From Kriegella aquimaris (GTDB taxonomy: Bacteria; Bacteroidota; Bacteroidia; Flavobacteriales; Flavobacteriaceae), in NCBI RefSeq assembly GCF_900103215.1, contig NZ_FNGV01000002.1, forward strand, positions 310,001-374,000: a stretch of 64,000 nucleotides of DNA. Reading direction: 5' to 3'. Numbering within the stretch: position 1 is the stretch's first letter; each line of letters starts with the position of its first letter. This document shows, piece after piece, positions 27,082 through 36,375 of the stretch. A program made the translations under genes and the position numbers. The notes under the pieces were generated by a model. It saw only the letters and a program-made list of their open reading frames with translations, did not search any database and was not told the DNA's origin.

Positions 27082-29784
27082 ATGAAGAAAATTTATTTCG
27101 TGCTGGTTGCGTTGTTTATTGCCTCTACCGCTATTTCACAAGGAACGATTACCGGTACGGTTACCGATGTCGAGCTGGGTGAGCCACTACCTGGGGCGAA
27201 TGTGGTTGTTCAAGGGACTACGAATGGTACCACATCAGATTTTGACGGAAATTTTGTCATAGAGGTTTCCAAAAATACAGGAACCTTGTTGGTATCCTAT
27301 ATCGGATTTGTCACTAAGAAGGTGAACTATACCGCTGTCGGTGCTATTGGCACTATTTCGTTGTTACCCGATGCCGAAGAATTGGAAGGCGTGGTAGTAA
27401 CAGGTATCATGGATATCGCCAAAGACCGTGAAACTCCAGTTGCCGTATCGACGATCAGGGCTACTGAGATTAGGGAAAAGTTGGGTTCACAGGAGTTTCC
27501 TGAACTCTTAAAATCTACACCATCTGTTTATGCTACCAAATCAGGCGGAGGTTTTGGCGATGGCCGAGTCAATGTTCGTGGATTTGAATCTCCGAATATC
27601 GCAATTATGGTCAACGGAATTCCCGTTAATGATATGGAAAACGGTGCTGTATATTGGAGTAACTGGGCAGGTCTTAGCGATGTTACCACAGGTATGCAGG
27701 TTCAAAGAGGGCTAGGGTCTTCCAAACTGGCTATTTCTTCGGTAGGTGGAACGATAAACATCATAACAAAGACCACTGAGCAGTCTCAAGGCGGTGCCGT
27801 TACTGTTGGCATGGGTAATGATGGATATCTTAAAACCAACGTAGCCTACAATACAGGTAAATCTGATGGTGGTTTTGCCGCCTCGGTCTTGTTGGGTAGA
27901 ACAGCTGGTGACGGTTACATCGATGGTACTAAGTTTGAAGGGTATAATTATTTTATCGGACTGGGATACGAACCCAACGAAAAGCATAGCTTTCAATTTA
28001 TACTCACAGGTGCACCACAGGTACATGATCAAAGAACGACCAGTTTCTTTAATGTTGCTACGGTCGAAGATTACTTAGAATATGGTGACAAGTACAACTA
28101 CAACTATGGCTCTTTAAATGGTGAAGATTTTGGCTGGAGAAGTAATTTCTATCATAAGCCAGTGACTTCTTTGACTTGGGAATGGAAAATGAGCGAAAAG
28201 TCGACCTTGTCCACTTCAGCGTATGCTTCTTTTGGTAGAGGTGGCGGTACTGGTGATATTGGTTCAGGTCCAGGTTTCGGTTTTGCTAGCTCAAGCCGGT
28301 ATAGAAATCCTGAAAACGGTCAGGTAGACTACGATTTGATATCAAGGTTCAATGGGGGAGAAGCTGTTACTTTTTATGATGGCAGGGATTATCAATTAAG
28401 CCCCAATGATGATGGTGAATTTTTGACAACGGATTTCGGCGATGGTTTGACACGAAGAGCTTCAATGAACTCACATAACTGGTTTGGCCTTATTGCAAAT
28501 TTGCATACCGATATCAACGAAAAATTCAGTTATGATTTTGGTGTTGACCTAAGAAGCTACAAAGGAATTCACTACAGAAGAGTAGATAACTTATTGGGAG
28601 CCGATGGCTATTTAGACACCAATGACGTTAACGCTCCTGAGCATATTGTACGCCAAAATGCGACCGTAGCGTCTGATTTCTCATCGATTCTAAACGTATT
28701 TAAGGATATAGACAAAGAAGAGAAAATCGATTATTACAACGATGGGCTGGTAAGATGGTATGGCGCCTTTGGTCAAATGGAATACAAAACAGAAGTTGTT
28801 TCGGCCTTTGTTCAAGGAGGAATATCACAACAAGGTTTTAAGAGAATCGATTATTTCAACTATTTAGATTCGGATCCCGAGCAAGAATCCGATTGGGAAA
28901 ATATTTTGGGAGGAAACATTAAAGGAGGATTGAACGTAAATATCAACGACGAAAACAACGTCTTTGTCAATGGTGGCTACTATTCGAAACAACCCAATTT
29001 CGACGCTATATTCCTGAACTTCGTTAATGATGTAAACCCGGATTATAGAAATGAAAAGATTTTTGGTTTAGAGGCAGGTTATGGACTTAACCTAGGCGAT
29101 TTCAGGGCAAAGTTAAATGTATATAGAACTTCTTGGAAAGATAGGTTTATCAACGTTGAGGTCGAGACTACGACAGGAGATGAAGGGTTTGCCAATATTT
29201 CAGGCGTCGAGCAAGTACACAAAGGTGTTGAAATAGAGGCCGATTATAGAGCGTCTGAAATTGTACAGTTTAGAGGTATGATTTCCCTCGGCGATTGGGA
29301 GTATGCCGGTAATGTAAATGGGGTTGCCTTTGATGACAGTCAAAATGTTATCGATGATGATGTCAATCTATATTTAGATGGGGTGAAAGTCGGTAACGCC
29401 GCTCAGTTTACCTCAAATTTGGAAATGATCATCAGACCCGTCGAGAGATTGAAATTGAGTGCAAACTGGTTTACTGCGGCTAAATTGTATGCCGATATTT
29501 TGGCCGAAGATTTTGATCAACCGAACCACCAAGGTTCATTGCGATTGCCAACCTATAATTTATTCGATGCCGGAGCTTATTATACGTTTAAATTCGGAGG
29601 TCAAAATGCGATAGGCTTGGCCCTTAACGTAAACAATGTATTCAATACCGAGTATTTTGCAGAATCGTTGACCAACACTTTTCCTGGCAGTGGAGATACT
29701 ACCTATGAAGGTATTGCTACCAGTAACAAAGCGTTTTTCGGTTTTGGAAGAACATGGAACCTAAGTCTACGGTACAGTTTCTAA
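27082..29784 (+). CDS. TonB-dependent receptor with carboxypeptidase-regulatory-like domain
   Basis: 900-aa outer-membrane transporter. Signal peptide MKKIYFVLVALFIASTAISQ; residues about 21-100 are a CarboxypepD_reg-like domain (GTITGTVTDVELGEPLPGANV, DFDGNFVIEV, LLVSYIGF); the plug follows at about 120-235 (RVNVRGFESPNIAIMVNGIP, GGTINIITKTT); a 22-strand barrel fills the rest and ends RYSF, the C-terminal aromatic signal. There is no SusD gene beside it, so it is not a classical glycan pair. The substrate is unknown. It is monocistronic, with 180 bases upstream and a strong terminator downstream. Confidence 0.92.
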   Translation: MKKIYFVLVALFIASTAISQGTITGTVTDVELGEPLPGANVVVQGTTNGTTSDFDGNFVIEVSKNTGTLLVSYIGFVTKKVNYTAVGAIGTISLLPDAEELEGVVVTGIMDIAKDRETPVAVSTIRATEIREKLGSQEFPELLKSTPSVYATKSGGGFGDGRVNVRGFESPNIAIMVNGIPVNDMENGAVYWSNWAGLSDVTTGMQVQRGLGSSKLAISSVGGTINIITKTTEQSQGGAVTVGMGNDGYLKTNVAYNTGKSDGGFAASVLLGRTAGDGYIDGTKFEGYNYFIGLGYEPNEKHSFQFILTGAPQVHDQRTTSFFNVATVEDYLEYGDKYNYNYGSLNGEDFGWRSNFYHKPVTSLTWEWKMSEKSTLSTSAYASFGRGGGTGDIGSGPGFGFASSSRYRNPENGQVDYDLISRFNGGEAVTFYDGRDYQLSPNDDGEFLTTDFGDGLTRRASMNSHNWFGLIANLHTDINEKFSYDFGVDLRSYKGIHYRRVDNLLGADGYLDTNDVNAPEHIVRQNATVASDFSSILNVFKDIDKEEKIDYYNDGLVRWYGAFGQMEYKTEVVSAFVQGGISQQGFKRIDYFNYLDSDPEQESDWENILGGNIKGGLNVNINDENNVFVNGGYYSKQPNFDAIFLNFVNDVNPDYRNEKIFGLEAGYGLNLGDFRAKLNVYRTSWKDRFINVEVETTTGDEGFANISGVEQVHKGVEIEADYRASEIVQFRGMISLGDWEYAGNVNGVAFDDSQNVIDDDVNLYLDGVKVGNAAQFTSNLEMIIRPVERLKLSANWFTAAKLYADILAEDFDQPNHQGSLRLPTYNLFDAGAYYTFKFGGQNAIGLALNVNNVFNTEYFAESLTNTFPGSGDTTYEGIATSNKAFFGFGRTWNLSLRYSF

Positions 29785-29807
29785 GCATAGCTTTTATAAA
29801 AAATGAA

Positions 29808-29834
29808 AACCCTGCCAATACGCAGGGTTTTTTT
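29808..29834 (+). terminator. intrinsic terminator after TonB receptor
   Basis: AACCCTGC (29808-29815) pairs with GCAGGGTT (29822-29829) around loop CAATAC and is followed by a T run to 29834. It lies 24 bases after the receptor stop codon. Confidence 0.88.
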
Positions 29835-29876
29835 GTGGGCAAAATTTGCTACATTTAACCGCTTAAAACCTGAGAT

Positions 29877-30317
29877 ATGTACGAAGTAATACTTACCCTC
29901 CATTCCTATTTGGCTTATATCGTATTGGCCATTCTTTTTTTGGCAGTGGGCAATGCCATTTCGGGCCTTGCCAGCAATAAAATGTTTACACCCGAAAAAG
30001 ATTTTCGACTAAGTCTTTTTGCATTGATTTTGACTCATTTGATGCTGATTGTCGGGTTGATTCTGTTCTTTGTTTCCCCAAGCGGCCTTCAGGCCATACA
30101 GACGCTCGGTATGGGCGGTTTAAACGCACCGGCACGATTGTTGGCCGTCGAGCACCCTTTTATAAATATAATTGCCGTAACCCTAATAACTGTAGGTTGG
30201 TCACGTCATAAGAAGTTTATCGAGGGGAATAAGAAATTTAAGAGTATTGCCATTTTTTATGGTTTGGGGCTGATTTTGATTTTGAGCCGTATTCCATGGG
30301 GCCAGTGGTTCAATTGA
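29877..30317 (+). CDS. four-helix integral membrane protein (cytochrome b-like annotation in relatives)
   Basis: 146-aa protein with four hydrophobic helices at about residues 10-32, 46-66, 92-112 and 123-141. Histidines near helix ends (TLHSYLAY, LTHLMLI, VEHPFIN) could bind a haem, and I recall that databases often label relatives cytochrome B, but no firm motif supports electron transfer. It stands alone between a terminator and the DUF1080 gene, in the same direction. The start is the ATG at 29877. Confidence 0.55.
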   Translation: MYEVILTLHSYLAYIVLAILFLAVGNAISGLASNKMFTPEKDFRLSLFALILTHLMLIVGLILFFVSPSGLQAIQTLGMGGLNAPARLLAVEHPFINIIAVTLITVGWSRHKKFIEGNKKFKSIAIFYGLGLILILSRIPWGQWFN

Positions 30318-30405
30318 TTTTATTGTGCCCATTGAAGTGAAAAGGGCATCTAAATAACACTTCTTAATATTGTAAACGATAATTAAATACTAAAACACAT
30401 TACGA

Positions 30406-30996
30406 ATGAAAAAAATACTCCTATTAGTTACAATTCTTTTTTCAACCTTGACGTTCGCACAGAAAAAAAAGCTCTTTAATGGAGAAAATCTAGATGGATG
30501 GACGATCTATGGTACTGAAAAGTGGTATGTCGAAGACGGATTGTTGGTCTGTGAGAGTGGCCCGGATAAGGCCTATGGTTATTTCGGGACCAACGAACAT
30601 TATAAAGATTTCGAACTCACCCTTGAATTCAAACAAGAAGCCAATGGTAATAGCGGAGTTTTTATTAGGTCTACCGTAGATGGTACAAAAGTAAGTGGCT
30701 GGCAAGTAGAAGTTGCCCCCCCAGGGCATAGTACGGGCGGGGTTTACGAATCTTATGGCCGTGGGTGGTTGATAAAACCAGATCCCGAAAAAGACAAAGC
30801 CCTAAAAATGGGTAAATGGAATAAAATGAAAATTCGGGTGAAGGGCGATCAATTAACTTCGTGGCTTAACGGAACCGAAATGGTTGACATAACCGATGAA
30901 AAAATAGGACAAGGCGAAGGCTCGGTCGCATTACAGATCCATGATGGTGGCGGTATTAAAGTAAAATGGCGCAATATCAAGATTAAAGAATTGTAG
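30406..30996 (+). CDS. DUF1080 (3-keto-disaccharide hydrolase-like) secreted protein
   Basis: 196-aa exported protein: signal MKKILLLVTILFSTLTFAQ followed by a single concanavalin-like domain with the family landmarks LFNGENLDGW, WYVEDGLLVC, DFELTLEFKQEANGNSGVFIR, GWQVEV and GEGSVALQIHDGG. The family includes hydrolases of 3-keto-glycosides and many uncharacterised sugar-binding proteins. No lipobox is seen, so it is probably periplasmic or secreted. It is monocistronic, and the hairpin that ends its transcript lies within the 3' end of the opposite-strand nuclease gene. Confidence 0.88.
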   Translation: MKKILLLVTILFSTLTFAQKKKLFNGENLDGWTIYGTEKWYVEDGLLVCESGPDKAYGYFGTNEHYKDFELTLEFKQEANGNSGVFIRSTVDGTKVSGWQVEVAPPGHSTGGVYESYGRGWLIKPDPEKDKALKMGKWNKMKIRVKGDQLTSWLNGTEMVDITDEKIGQGEGSVALQIHDGGGIKVKWRNIKIKEL

Positions 30997-31022
30997 ACTG
31001 AATAGCAAAGTGCTTTAAAGCA

Positions 31023-32096
31023 TTACTCCCCATTGGTAAAATGATCAGTGGGGAGTTTTTCTTTTATTAAATAGAGATACACTGGAAAATGGTCACTGTA
31101 CCCTCCAGTGTAATTTCCTCCTGAATAGGTTCGATAGGGGTAGCCCCTGTACTGCCCTTTTGTGGTCATCAGATAAGGTTTGGTAAAAACACCCGCTTTC
31201 CAATAGGAATAGCTGTTTTTTTCGGTATTGATAAGATGGCTGGTAAAGAAAATTTGGTCAAATAAATTCCATTTATCACGATAGGCCAAAGACCCTATTC
31301 CTTTTCTAAAAAGCTTTTCCATAGGGTTGAACAAATCCCCAGCTTCTAAATTTTTTTGCTTCCCTTTTGTTTTCAAAATCTTTTTTAGACTATCATCCAC
31401 GGGGTCATCATTTAAATCTCCCATACTAATGATTTTTGCAATATCATTAATTCGTTGAACCGAGTCGATAATGTGCTTATTTAATTTGGCAGCTGCAATT
31501 CGATTGGGTTGGCTACGAGCTTCCCCTCCGCTTCGAGAGGGCCAATGATTGACTATAATATGTATTTCTTCATCATCGAGTAGCCCTCCTACGATCAGTT
31601 GGTCACGAGTATAATCCCGCTTATCGTTATTATTAATTAAAAGTAGTCTGTGGCTGGCAGATGTAGTTGGCAAGAAGGCCGCTTTTTTATACAATAGGGC
31701 TACATCTATTCCTCGTTCATCGGGAGAATCGAAATGAACGATGCCATAATCTTTATGTTCAAGCTTTGGGTGATGTATCAAATCTTCGAGTACTTGTCGG
31801 TTTTCGACTTCGCAAAGACCGACAATATCCGGAGAGGTTGCAGTGATGCTTGACCCGATTTCAGAAATAACTTTTGCAATGTGATCTACTTTATGCCAAT
31901 ATCTTTCTTCCGTCCATTGGTCTTTACCGGTTGGAGTTCTGTCATCATCGAACGTTAGCGAATCATTGGTTGTGTCGAACAAATTCTCCACATTATAAAA
32001 TGCAATAGTTCGAATTTGGTATTGACGCGAGTCTTGAGCAACCGTTCCCAATTGAGAAAGAATAGCTAGTATTAATATAATTCTGAAAGTCTTCAT
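31023..32096 (-). CDS. secreted endonuclease/exonuclease/phosphatase family protein
   Basis: 357-aa exported enzyme of the DNase I/AP-endonuclease fold. The start at 32096 gives a clean signal peptide (MKTFRIILILAILSQLGTVAQ); an ATG three codons upstream is possible. Family landmarks are TIAFYNVENLFDT (metal-binding Asn/Glu), PDIVGLCEVENRQVL (Glu), IVNHWPSRSGGE, ISMGDLNDDP (Asp/Asn) and GYSDHFPVYL (catalytic Asp-His). This full set suggests an active phosphodiesterase, probably an extracellular or periplasmic nuclease. It is transcribed divergently from a TonB receptor and lamin-tail lipoprotein, across an 83-92 base gap holding a perfect inverted repeat. Confidence 0.88.
   Translation of the reverse strand: MKTFRIILILAILSQLGTVAQDSRQYQIRTIAFYNVENLFDTTNDSLTFDDDRTPTGKDQWTEERYWHKVDHIAKVISEIGSSITATSPDIVGLCEVENRQVLEDLIHHPKLEHKDYGIVHFDSPDERGIDVALLYKKAAFLPTTSASHRLLLINNNDKRDYTRDQLIVGGLLDDEEIHIIVNHWPSRSGGEARSQPNRIAAAKLNKHIIDSVQRINDIAKIISMGDLNDDPVDDSLKKILKTKGKQKNLEAGDLFNPMEKLFRKGIGSLAYRDKWNLFDQIFFTSHLINTEKNSYSYWKAGVFTKPYLMTTKGQYRGYPYRTYSGGNYTGGYSDHFPVYLYLIKEKLPTDHFTNGE
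31025..31060 (+). terminator. intrinsic terminator of the DUF1080 gene inside the opposite nuclease gene
   Basis: ACTCCCCA (31025-31032) pairs with TGGGGAGT (31049-31056), with a further TGGT/ATCA inner stem, then a T run to 31060. It reads as a terminator only on the plus strand and overlaps the last codons of the minus-strand nuclease gene. Confidence 0.7.
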
Positions 32097-32137
32097 TGAT
32101 TTCAAACATCTAATTTAAGATATAAATAGCGTAAATT

Positions 32138-32167
32138 CTTACAATATATTGATATATTTATTGTAAG
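32138..32167. promoter_or_regulatory. perfect inverted repeat, candidate operator between divergent genes
   Basis: CTTACAATA (32138-32146) and TATTGTAAG (32159-32167) form a perfect 9-bp inverted repeat with a 12-base AT-only-plus-one-G spacer. It sits in the short gap between the secreted nuclease and the TonB receptor. There is no T run, so it does not look like a terminator; a dimeric regulator site is more likely. The regulator is unknown. Confidence 0.45.
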
Positions 32168-32188
32168 AACATTCATTAACTGTTGGTA

Positions 32189-34918
32189 ATGAGAGTCCTA
32201 GTTTTATTTATTCTCTTGTTTTCGTCGATTCATTTGCTGTCGGCTCAAGAAGATTTTGTCATATCGGGAAGTGTTTTTGATAATCGTACAAAACACCCGA
32301 TTGAGAATTCTTCAATTTCTATTGAGGGGTCTTCTTTTTCGGTTAAAACTAATAGTGCTGGTGCTTTTACGTTGAAGGTTGACTTGTCCGGTGAGGTGAT
32401 TCTGAACCTCACTGGCATTGAATATGAGTTGAAACGAATTCCAGTGGTACTTGAAGGTTTTGGGGTGGATATTGGTACAATATACTTGGAAAAAGATTTA
32501 ACAATGGAACAGGCAGATAACCTGATAACATTAACAGACGCTGAATTGCTTGACGATGAAGCCGACGCCAACTCGGCAGGACTCTTACGGGCTACACGTG
32601 ATGTTTTTCTAAACCGCGCTGCATTTGATTTTGGACAGGCATTCTTTCGCGTACGCGGCTATGATTCACAAAATGGAGAAGTACTTATCAATGGCATATC
32701 CATGAATAAAATGTTCGATGGCCGGCCGCAGTGGAACAATTGGGGCGGACTTAACGATGTAACGAGAAACCAACAATACACAAACGGGTTGGCACCTTCC
32801 GATGTTACTTTTGGAGGCATCTTGGGCAATACAAATATTGACACAAGACCTTCAAAATTCCGAGCGGGGACTCGTTTGTCCTCATCAGCGTCAAATAGAA
32901 CCTATGCTGGAAGATTAATGGCCACATATACTTCGGGCGCTCCTGACAAAGGCCTGTATTATTCTATTTCAGGCTCTAGAAGATGGGCCAAAGAGGGTTA
33001 TATCGATGGGACTTTATACGATGCGTATTCTTTTTTTGGTGCTTTGGAGTATCAAATCAACAAAAAGAATAGCTTTAATTTTACGGGTATATTGGCCAGC
33101 AATCGCAGAGGGCGTTCGTCGGCTGTTACCGAAGAGGTTTTTGAGCTGTTGGGGAAGCGGTATAATCCGTATTGGGGGTTTCAAAATGATAAGATTAGAA
33201 ATTCACGGGAGCGCAAAATAGCCGAACCCATTTTAATGTTTAATCATTTCTATGAATCTGAAACTTTCAGCTTGAACACGGGTGTCGCATACCAGTTTGG
33301 AATCAATACCAGAAGTCGGCTGGGGTATTATAATGCACCAAACCCTGATGCGACCTACTATCGTTATTTGCCTAGTTTTTCAATAAACAGTCCCATCGGT
33401 GCCAACTTTCCTAGTGCCAATCTTGCTGAGAAGGGTCTTTTGAAAAATTCGCAAATGGATTGGCAAAAACTATATGTCGCAAATAGCAGGGAAAAGGCTG
33501 CTTATGTCTATTACGACGACGTGGCCCAAGACCGTCAATTTATAGCAAATACTACCGCAAATTGGAATATTAATTCAAAACTGCAAACGGACTTTGGGTT
33601 GATGTATAAAAAGTTACAATCGCATAATTACGCCGAAATTCAAGATTTGTTGGGAGCACTTTTCCATGAAGATTCCGACCCGTTTTCGAATACGCTGAAC
33701 GATGCCAAAGGACAAGTTCGTAAGAGTGAAGGAGGCATTTTCAATTATCGTTATGAAATAGATGCTATTCGATTTATAGCTTTCGCTCAATTTCGCTACG
33801 AAGAATTGAACTGGAATGCTTTTTTATCCGGAAATTATAACGCATCAGCTTTCCAACGGGAAGGGCTGTTTCAGAATGAGCGATTTCTTGATGATTCGTT
33901 TGGTAAAAGTGAAAAGGCACAATTTACAAATTATGGCACCAAGGGCGGCTTTACCTATAAGCTTACAGGAAGACACTGGGTTTCAATTCAAAGCGCTCAG
34001 CTAACACAAGCTCCTGTGCTTCAAAATGTGTTTATTAATCCGAGGGAAAATAACCAAATTGTTCCCGCTTTACAGAGTGAGACAGTGTCGACTGTTGATT
34101 TGAATTATTTTCTTCGGTTACCAAAATTGACCGGACGGCTCACGGGCTTCTATTCCCGTTTTCAAAATACGACTGATATTAATTTCTTCTTTGTGGATGC
34201 CGGTGTAGGATCTGATTTTGTTCAAGAGGTGCTTACCGACCTTGATAAATTACACATGGGTATTGAAGTTGGCTTGGGGTATCAATTATCATCGGCAGTC
34301 AAGCTTTCATTTGTTGGTGCCTTAGGAAAGTATCGCTATGCAAGTTATCCCAATGTTTCTATCAATTTCGATACCGCAGGATCGGAGGAAGATTTGATAA
34401 ATCCTGACGGATTCATTGATTTGGGTGTGGCCAACATCAAAGATTACAATTTAGCACAAGGGCCACAGAAAGCATTTGCGTTTGGCGTAGAATATCGTGA
34501 CCCAAAATATTGGTGGTTGTCCGTCACTGCCAATTATTTGGGAAATAATTATGCGGCCATTTCAACGATTACTAGAACGTCTAGTTTTTATTTAAACCCT
34601 GAAACAGGAGCGCCCTTTCCCGATGCCACAGCGGAAAATGTAAATAAATTACTAGAGCAAAAGCCATTGGACGATTTTTATTTATTAAATATAGTGGGTG
34701 GTAAATCATGGTTAAAGAAGGGTAAATATATCAGCATTTTTGTGAGTATCAATAATGTGTTTGATGCCGTTTTTAGAACAGGAGGTTATGAACAGAGTAG
34801 AAATGGCAATTTCGGACAATTGCAGCAAGATAATCTGAGTGGTACACCCTCATTTGCACCAAAGTATTGGTATGGTTACGGCAGAACCTATTTCTTAAAT
34901 GTGGCATTCAGTTTTTAA
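32189..34918 (+). CDS. TonB-dependent receptor with carboxypeptidase-regulatory-like domain
   Basis: 909-aa outer-membrane transporter. ATG 32189 (two codons after an in-frame TTG) gives signal MRVLVLFILLFSSIHLLSAQ. Residues about 22-100 are a CarboxypepD_reg-like domain (ISGSVFDNRTKHPIENSSIS); the plug region contains AFFRVRGYDSQNGEVLINGI and PQWNNWGGLNDV; the barrel fills the rest and ends LNVAFSF. No SusD is adjacent, but the next gene (62-base gap) is a DUF5689/lamin-tail lipoprotein that may act as its surface binding partner. The divergent nuclease points to nucleic-acid breakdown products or phosphate esters as cargo, which is inference. Confidence 0.9.
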   Translation: MRVLVLFILLFSSIHLLSAQEDFVISGSVFDNRTKHPIENSSISIEGSSFSVKTNSAGAFTLKVDLSGEVILNLTGIEYELKRIPVVLEGFGVDIGTIYLEKDLTMEQADNLITLTDAELLDDEADANSAGLLRATRDVFLNRAAFDFGQAFFRVRGYDSQNGEVLINGISMNKMFDGRPQWNNWGGLNDVTRNQQYTNGLAPSDVTFGGILGNTNIDTRPSKFRAGTRLSSSASNRTYAGRLMATYTSGAPDKGLYYSISGSRRWAKEGYIDGTLYDAYSFFGALEYQINKKNSFNFTGILASNRRGRSSAVTEEVFELLGKRYNPYWGFQNDKIRNSRERKIAEPILMFNHFYESETFSLNTGVAYQFGINTRSRLGYYNAPNPDATYYRYLPSFSINSPIGANFPSANLAEKGLLKNSQMDWQKLYVANSREKAAYVYYDDVAQDRQFIANTTANWNINSKLQTDFGLMYKKLQSHNYAEIQDLLGALFHEDSDPFSNTLNDAKGQVRKSEGGIFNYRYEIDAIRFIAFAQFRYEELNWNAFLSGNYNASAFQREGLFQNERFLDDSFGKSEKAQFTNYGTKGGFTYKLTGRHWVSIQSAQLTQAPVLQNVFINPRENNQIVPALQSETVSTVDLNYFLRLPKLTGRLTGFYSRFQNTTDINFFFVDAGVGSDFVQEVLTDLDKLHMGIEVGLGYQLSSAVKLSFVGALGKYRYASYPNVSINFDTAGSEEDLINPDGFIDLGVANIKDYNLAQGPQKAFAFGVEYRDPKYWWLSVTANYLGNNYAAISTITRTSSFYLNPETGAPFPDATAENVNKLLEQKPLDDFYLLNIVGGKSWLKKGKYISIFVSINNVFDAVFRTGGYEQSRNGNFGQLQQDNLSGTPSFAPKYWYGYGRTYFLNVAFSF

Positions 34919-34979
34919 AATATGGTATAAAGGGTTTTCAAATATTGTGCGAACGATTAAGACAATAACAGAACTGTTC

Positions 34980-36341
34980 ATGAAGAACAATAATAAAATA
35001 ATAGGCCTCTTGAGTTGTTGGCTAGTTCTTTCATGTGTCGATGACCGAAACTTCGATTCGCCTAAACGCCTTTGCGATACGTCGGTAATCACTAACAGCA
35101 CTTATACGGAAATAAAGGGATTGTATATGAACGAAACGCTGCAAATTCAGGAAGACCTCGCCATTGAAGGTTATGTGGTGTCTTCCGATGAAGCGGGGAA
35201 CTTTTTTAGTATACTACATTTTCAAGACAGGCCTATTGCACCAACCGAAGGCTTTCAGATTGAAATAGATGTTCGTGATGCACACCTGTTTTATCCCATC
35301 GGGAGTAAAATTATTATAAAACTTAAAGGATTATATCTAGGTAAAAGTAAAGATGTCTATAAAATTGGAGGGGTCTTCACTTCCTTTGGAAACATATCGG
35401 TTGGGAGATTACCAGCGGCAATAGTTGACAACCATATTTTTACCTCCTGTGATCAAGCAGTAGATATTGCGCCGACCCAAGTTTCGATTGATAGTTTAAA
35501 TAAAAATCAAACCAATACCTTGGTGAGGTTCGAAAGGGTTGAATTTCTTGAACAAGAATTGGGGCAGACCTTTGCTTTAGATGGCAAAGAAACGGAGCGA
35601 ACCCTTATAGACTGTTATGATAATGAAATTGTGTTATTGAACAGTGGTTTTGCAGATTTCAGTGCAGAAATTTTGCCCAACGGTAGTGGAGGTGTTACCG
35701 GGGTGCTGCTTAGGCAAAATGATGAATACCAATTAGCGGTACGCGATTTAAACGATTTTGATTTTTCGCAAGAACGGTGTGAAGACGTTGTCGATGAATT
35801 CACATCGACTGCTATTTTTATATCAGAGTTGGCCGACCCTGATAATAATTCGAGTGCGCGTTTTGTAGAACTCTATAATTCAAATTCAGAATCACTCAGT
35901 TTAAAAGGATGGACTTTGCGTCGCTATACGAATGCTAGCACTGAAATTAGTTCAACACTCGATTTATCTGATAATGTTATTGAAGCGGAAAGCACCTTTG
36001 TAATTTCTCCCAATGCTTCGGAGTTTGAAATAGTGTATGGGTTTGCCCCAAATTTAGGAATAGGAACGGGTAGTCCGGCCGACTCGAACGGGGATGATAA
36101 CTTTGAACTTGTTGATCCTTTCGGAGTTGTCATCGATGTATTTGGGGTAATCGGAGAAGATGGGTCTGGCACCGATCACGAATTTGAAGATGGCAGGGCG
36201 CTTCGTAATATTGAAATTACGAAAGCGAATGCTATATACTCCTCCGACGAATGGGTAATTTACAATGATACAGGCGATTCGGGAACCATGAACCAGCCGC
36301 AGAACGCACCGAACGATTTTACGCCTGGCGTGCGAAATTGA
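34980..36341 (+). CDS. DUF5689 and lamin-tail domain lipoprotein
   Basis: 453-aa lipoprotein from ATG 34980: MKNNNKIIGLLSCWLVLSC has a lipobox LVLSC. An upstream in-frame start at 34899 would overlap the receptor gene and bury the signal, so it is rejected. Residues about 25-265 match DUF5689 (IEGYVVSSDEAGNFFSILHF, KGLYLGKSKDVYKIGG), an OB-fold-like module. Residues about 285-440 are a lamin-tail domain (IFISELADP, ARFVELYNS, SLKGWTLRRY, FELVDPFGVVIDVFG). Lamin-tail domains often occur with secreted nucleases. As partner of the TonB receptor it may capture ligand at the cell surface. Confidence 0.85.
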   Translation: MKNNNKIIGLLSCWLVLSCVDDRNFDSPKRLCDTSVITNSTYTEIKGLYMNETLQIQEDLAIEGYVVSSDEAGNFFSILHFQDRPIAPTEGFQIEIDVRDAHLFYPIGSKIIIKLKGLYLGKSKDVYKIGGVFTSFGNISVGRLPAAIVDNHIFTSCDQAVDIAPTQVSIDSLNKNQTNTLVRFERVEFLEQELGQTFALDGKETERTLIDCYDNEIVLLNSGFADFSAEILPNGSGGVTGVLLRQNDEYQLAVRDLNDFDFSQERCEDVVDEFTSTAIFISELADPDNNSSARFVELYNSNSESLSLKGWTLRRYTNASTEISSTLDLSDNVIEAESTFVISPNASEFEIVYGFAPNLGIGTGSPADSNGDDNFELVDPFGVVIDVFGVIGEDGSGTDHEFEDGRALRNIEITKANAIYSSDEWVIYNDTGDSGTMNQPQNAPNDFTPGVRN

Positions 36342-36375
36342 CGTGTGAAATAGGATGGCGTATACATTCTATTTT

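Noticed and set aside
27082-29784. SusC-type glycan receptor with SusD partner
   Set aside because: No SusD-like lipoprotein follows; a strong terminator ends the transcript after the receptor, so no polysaccharide utilisation locus is claimed.
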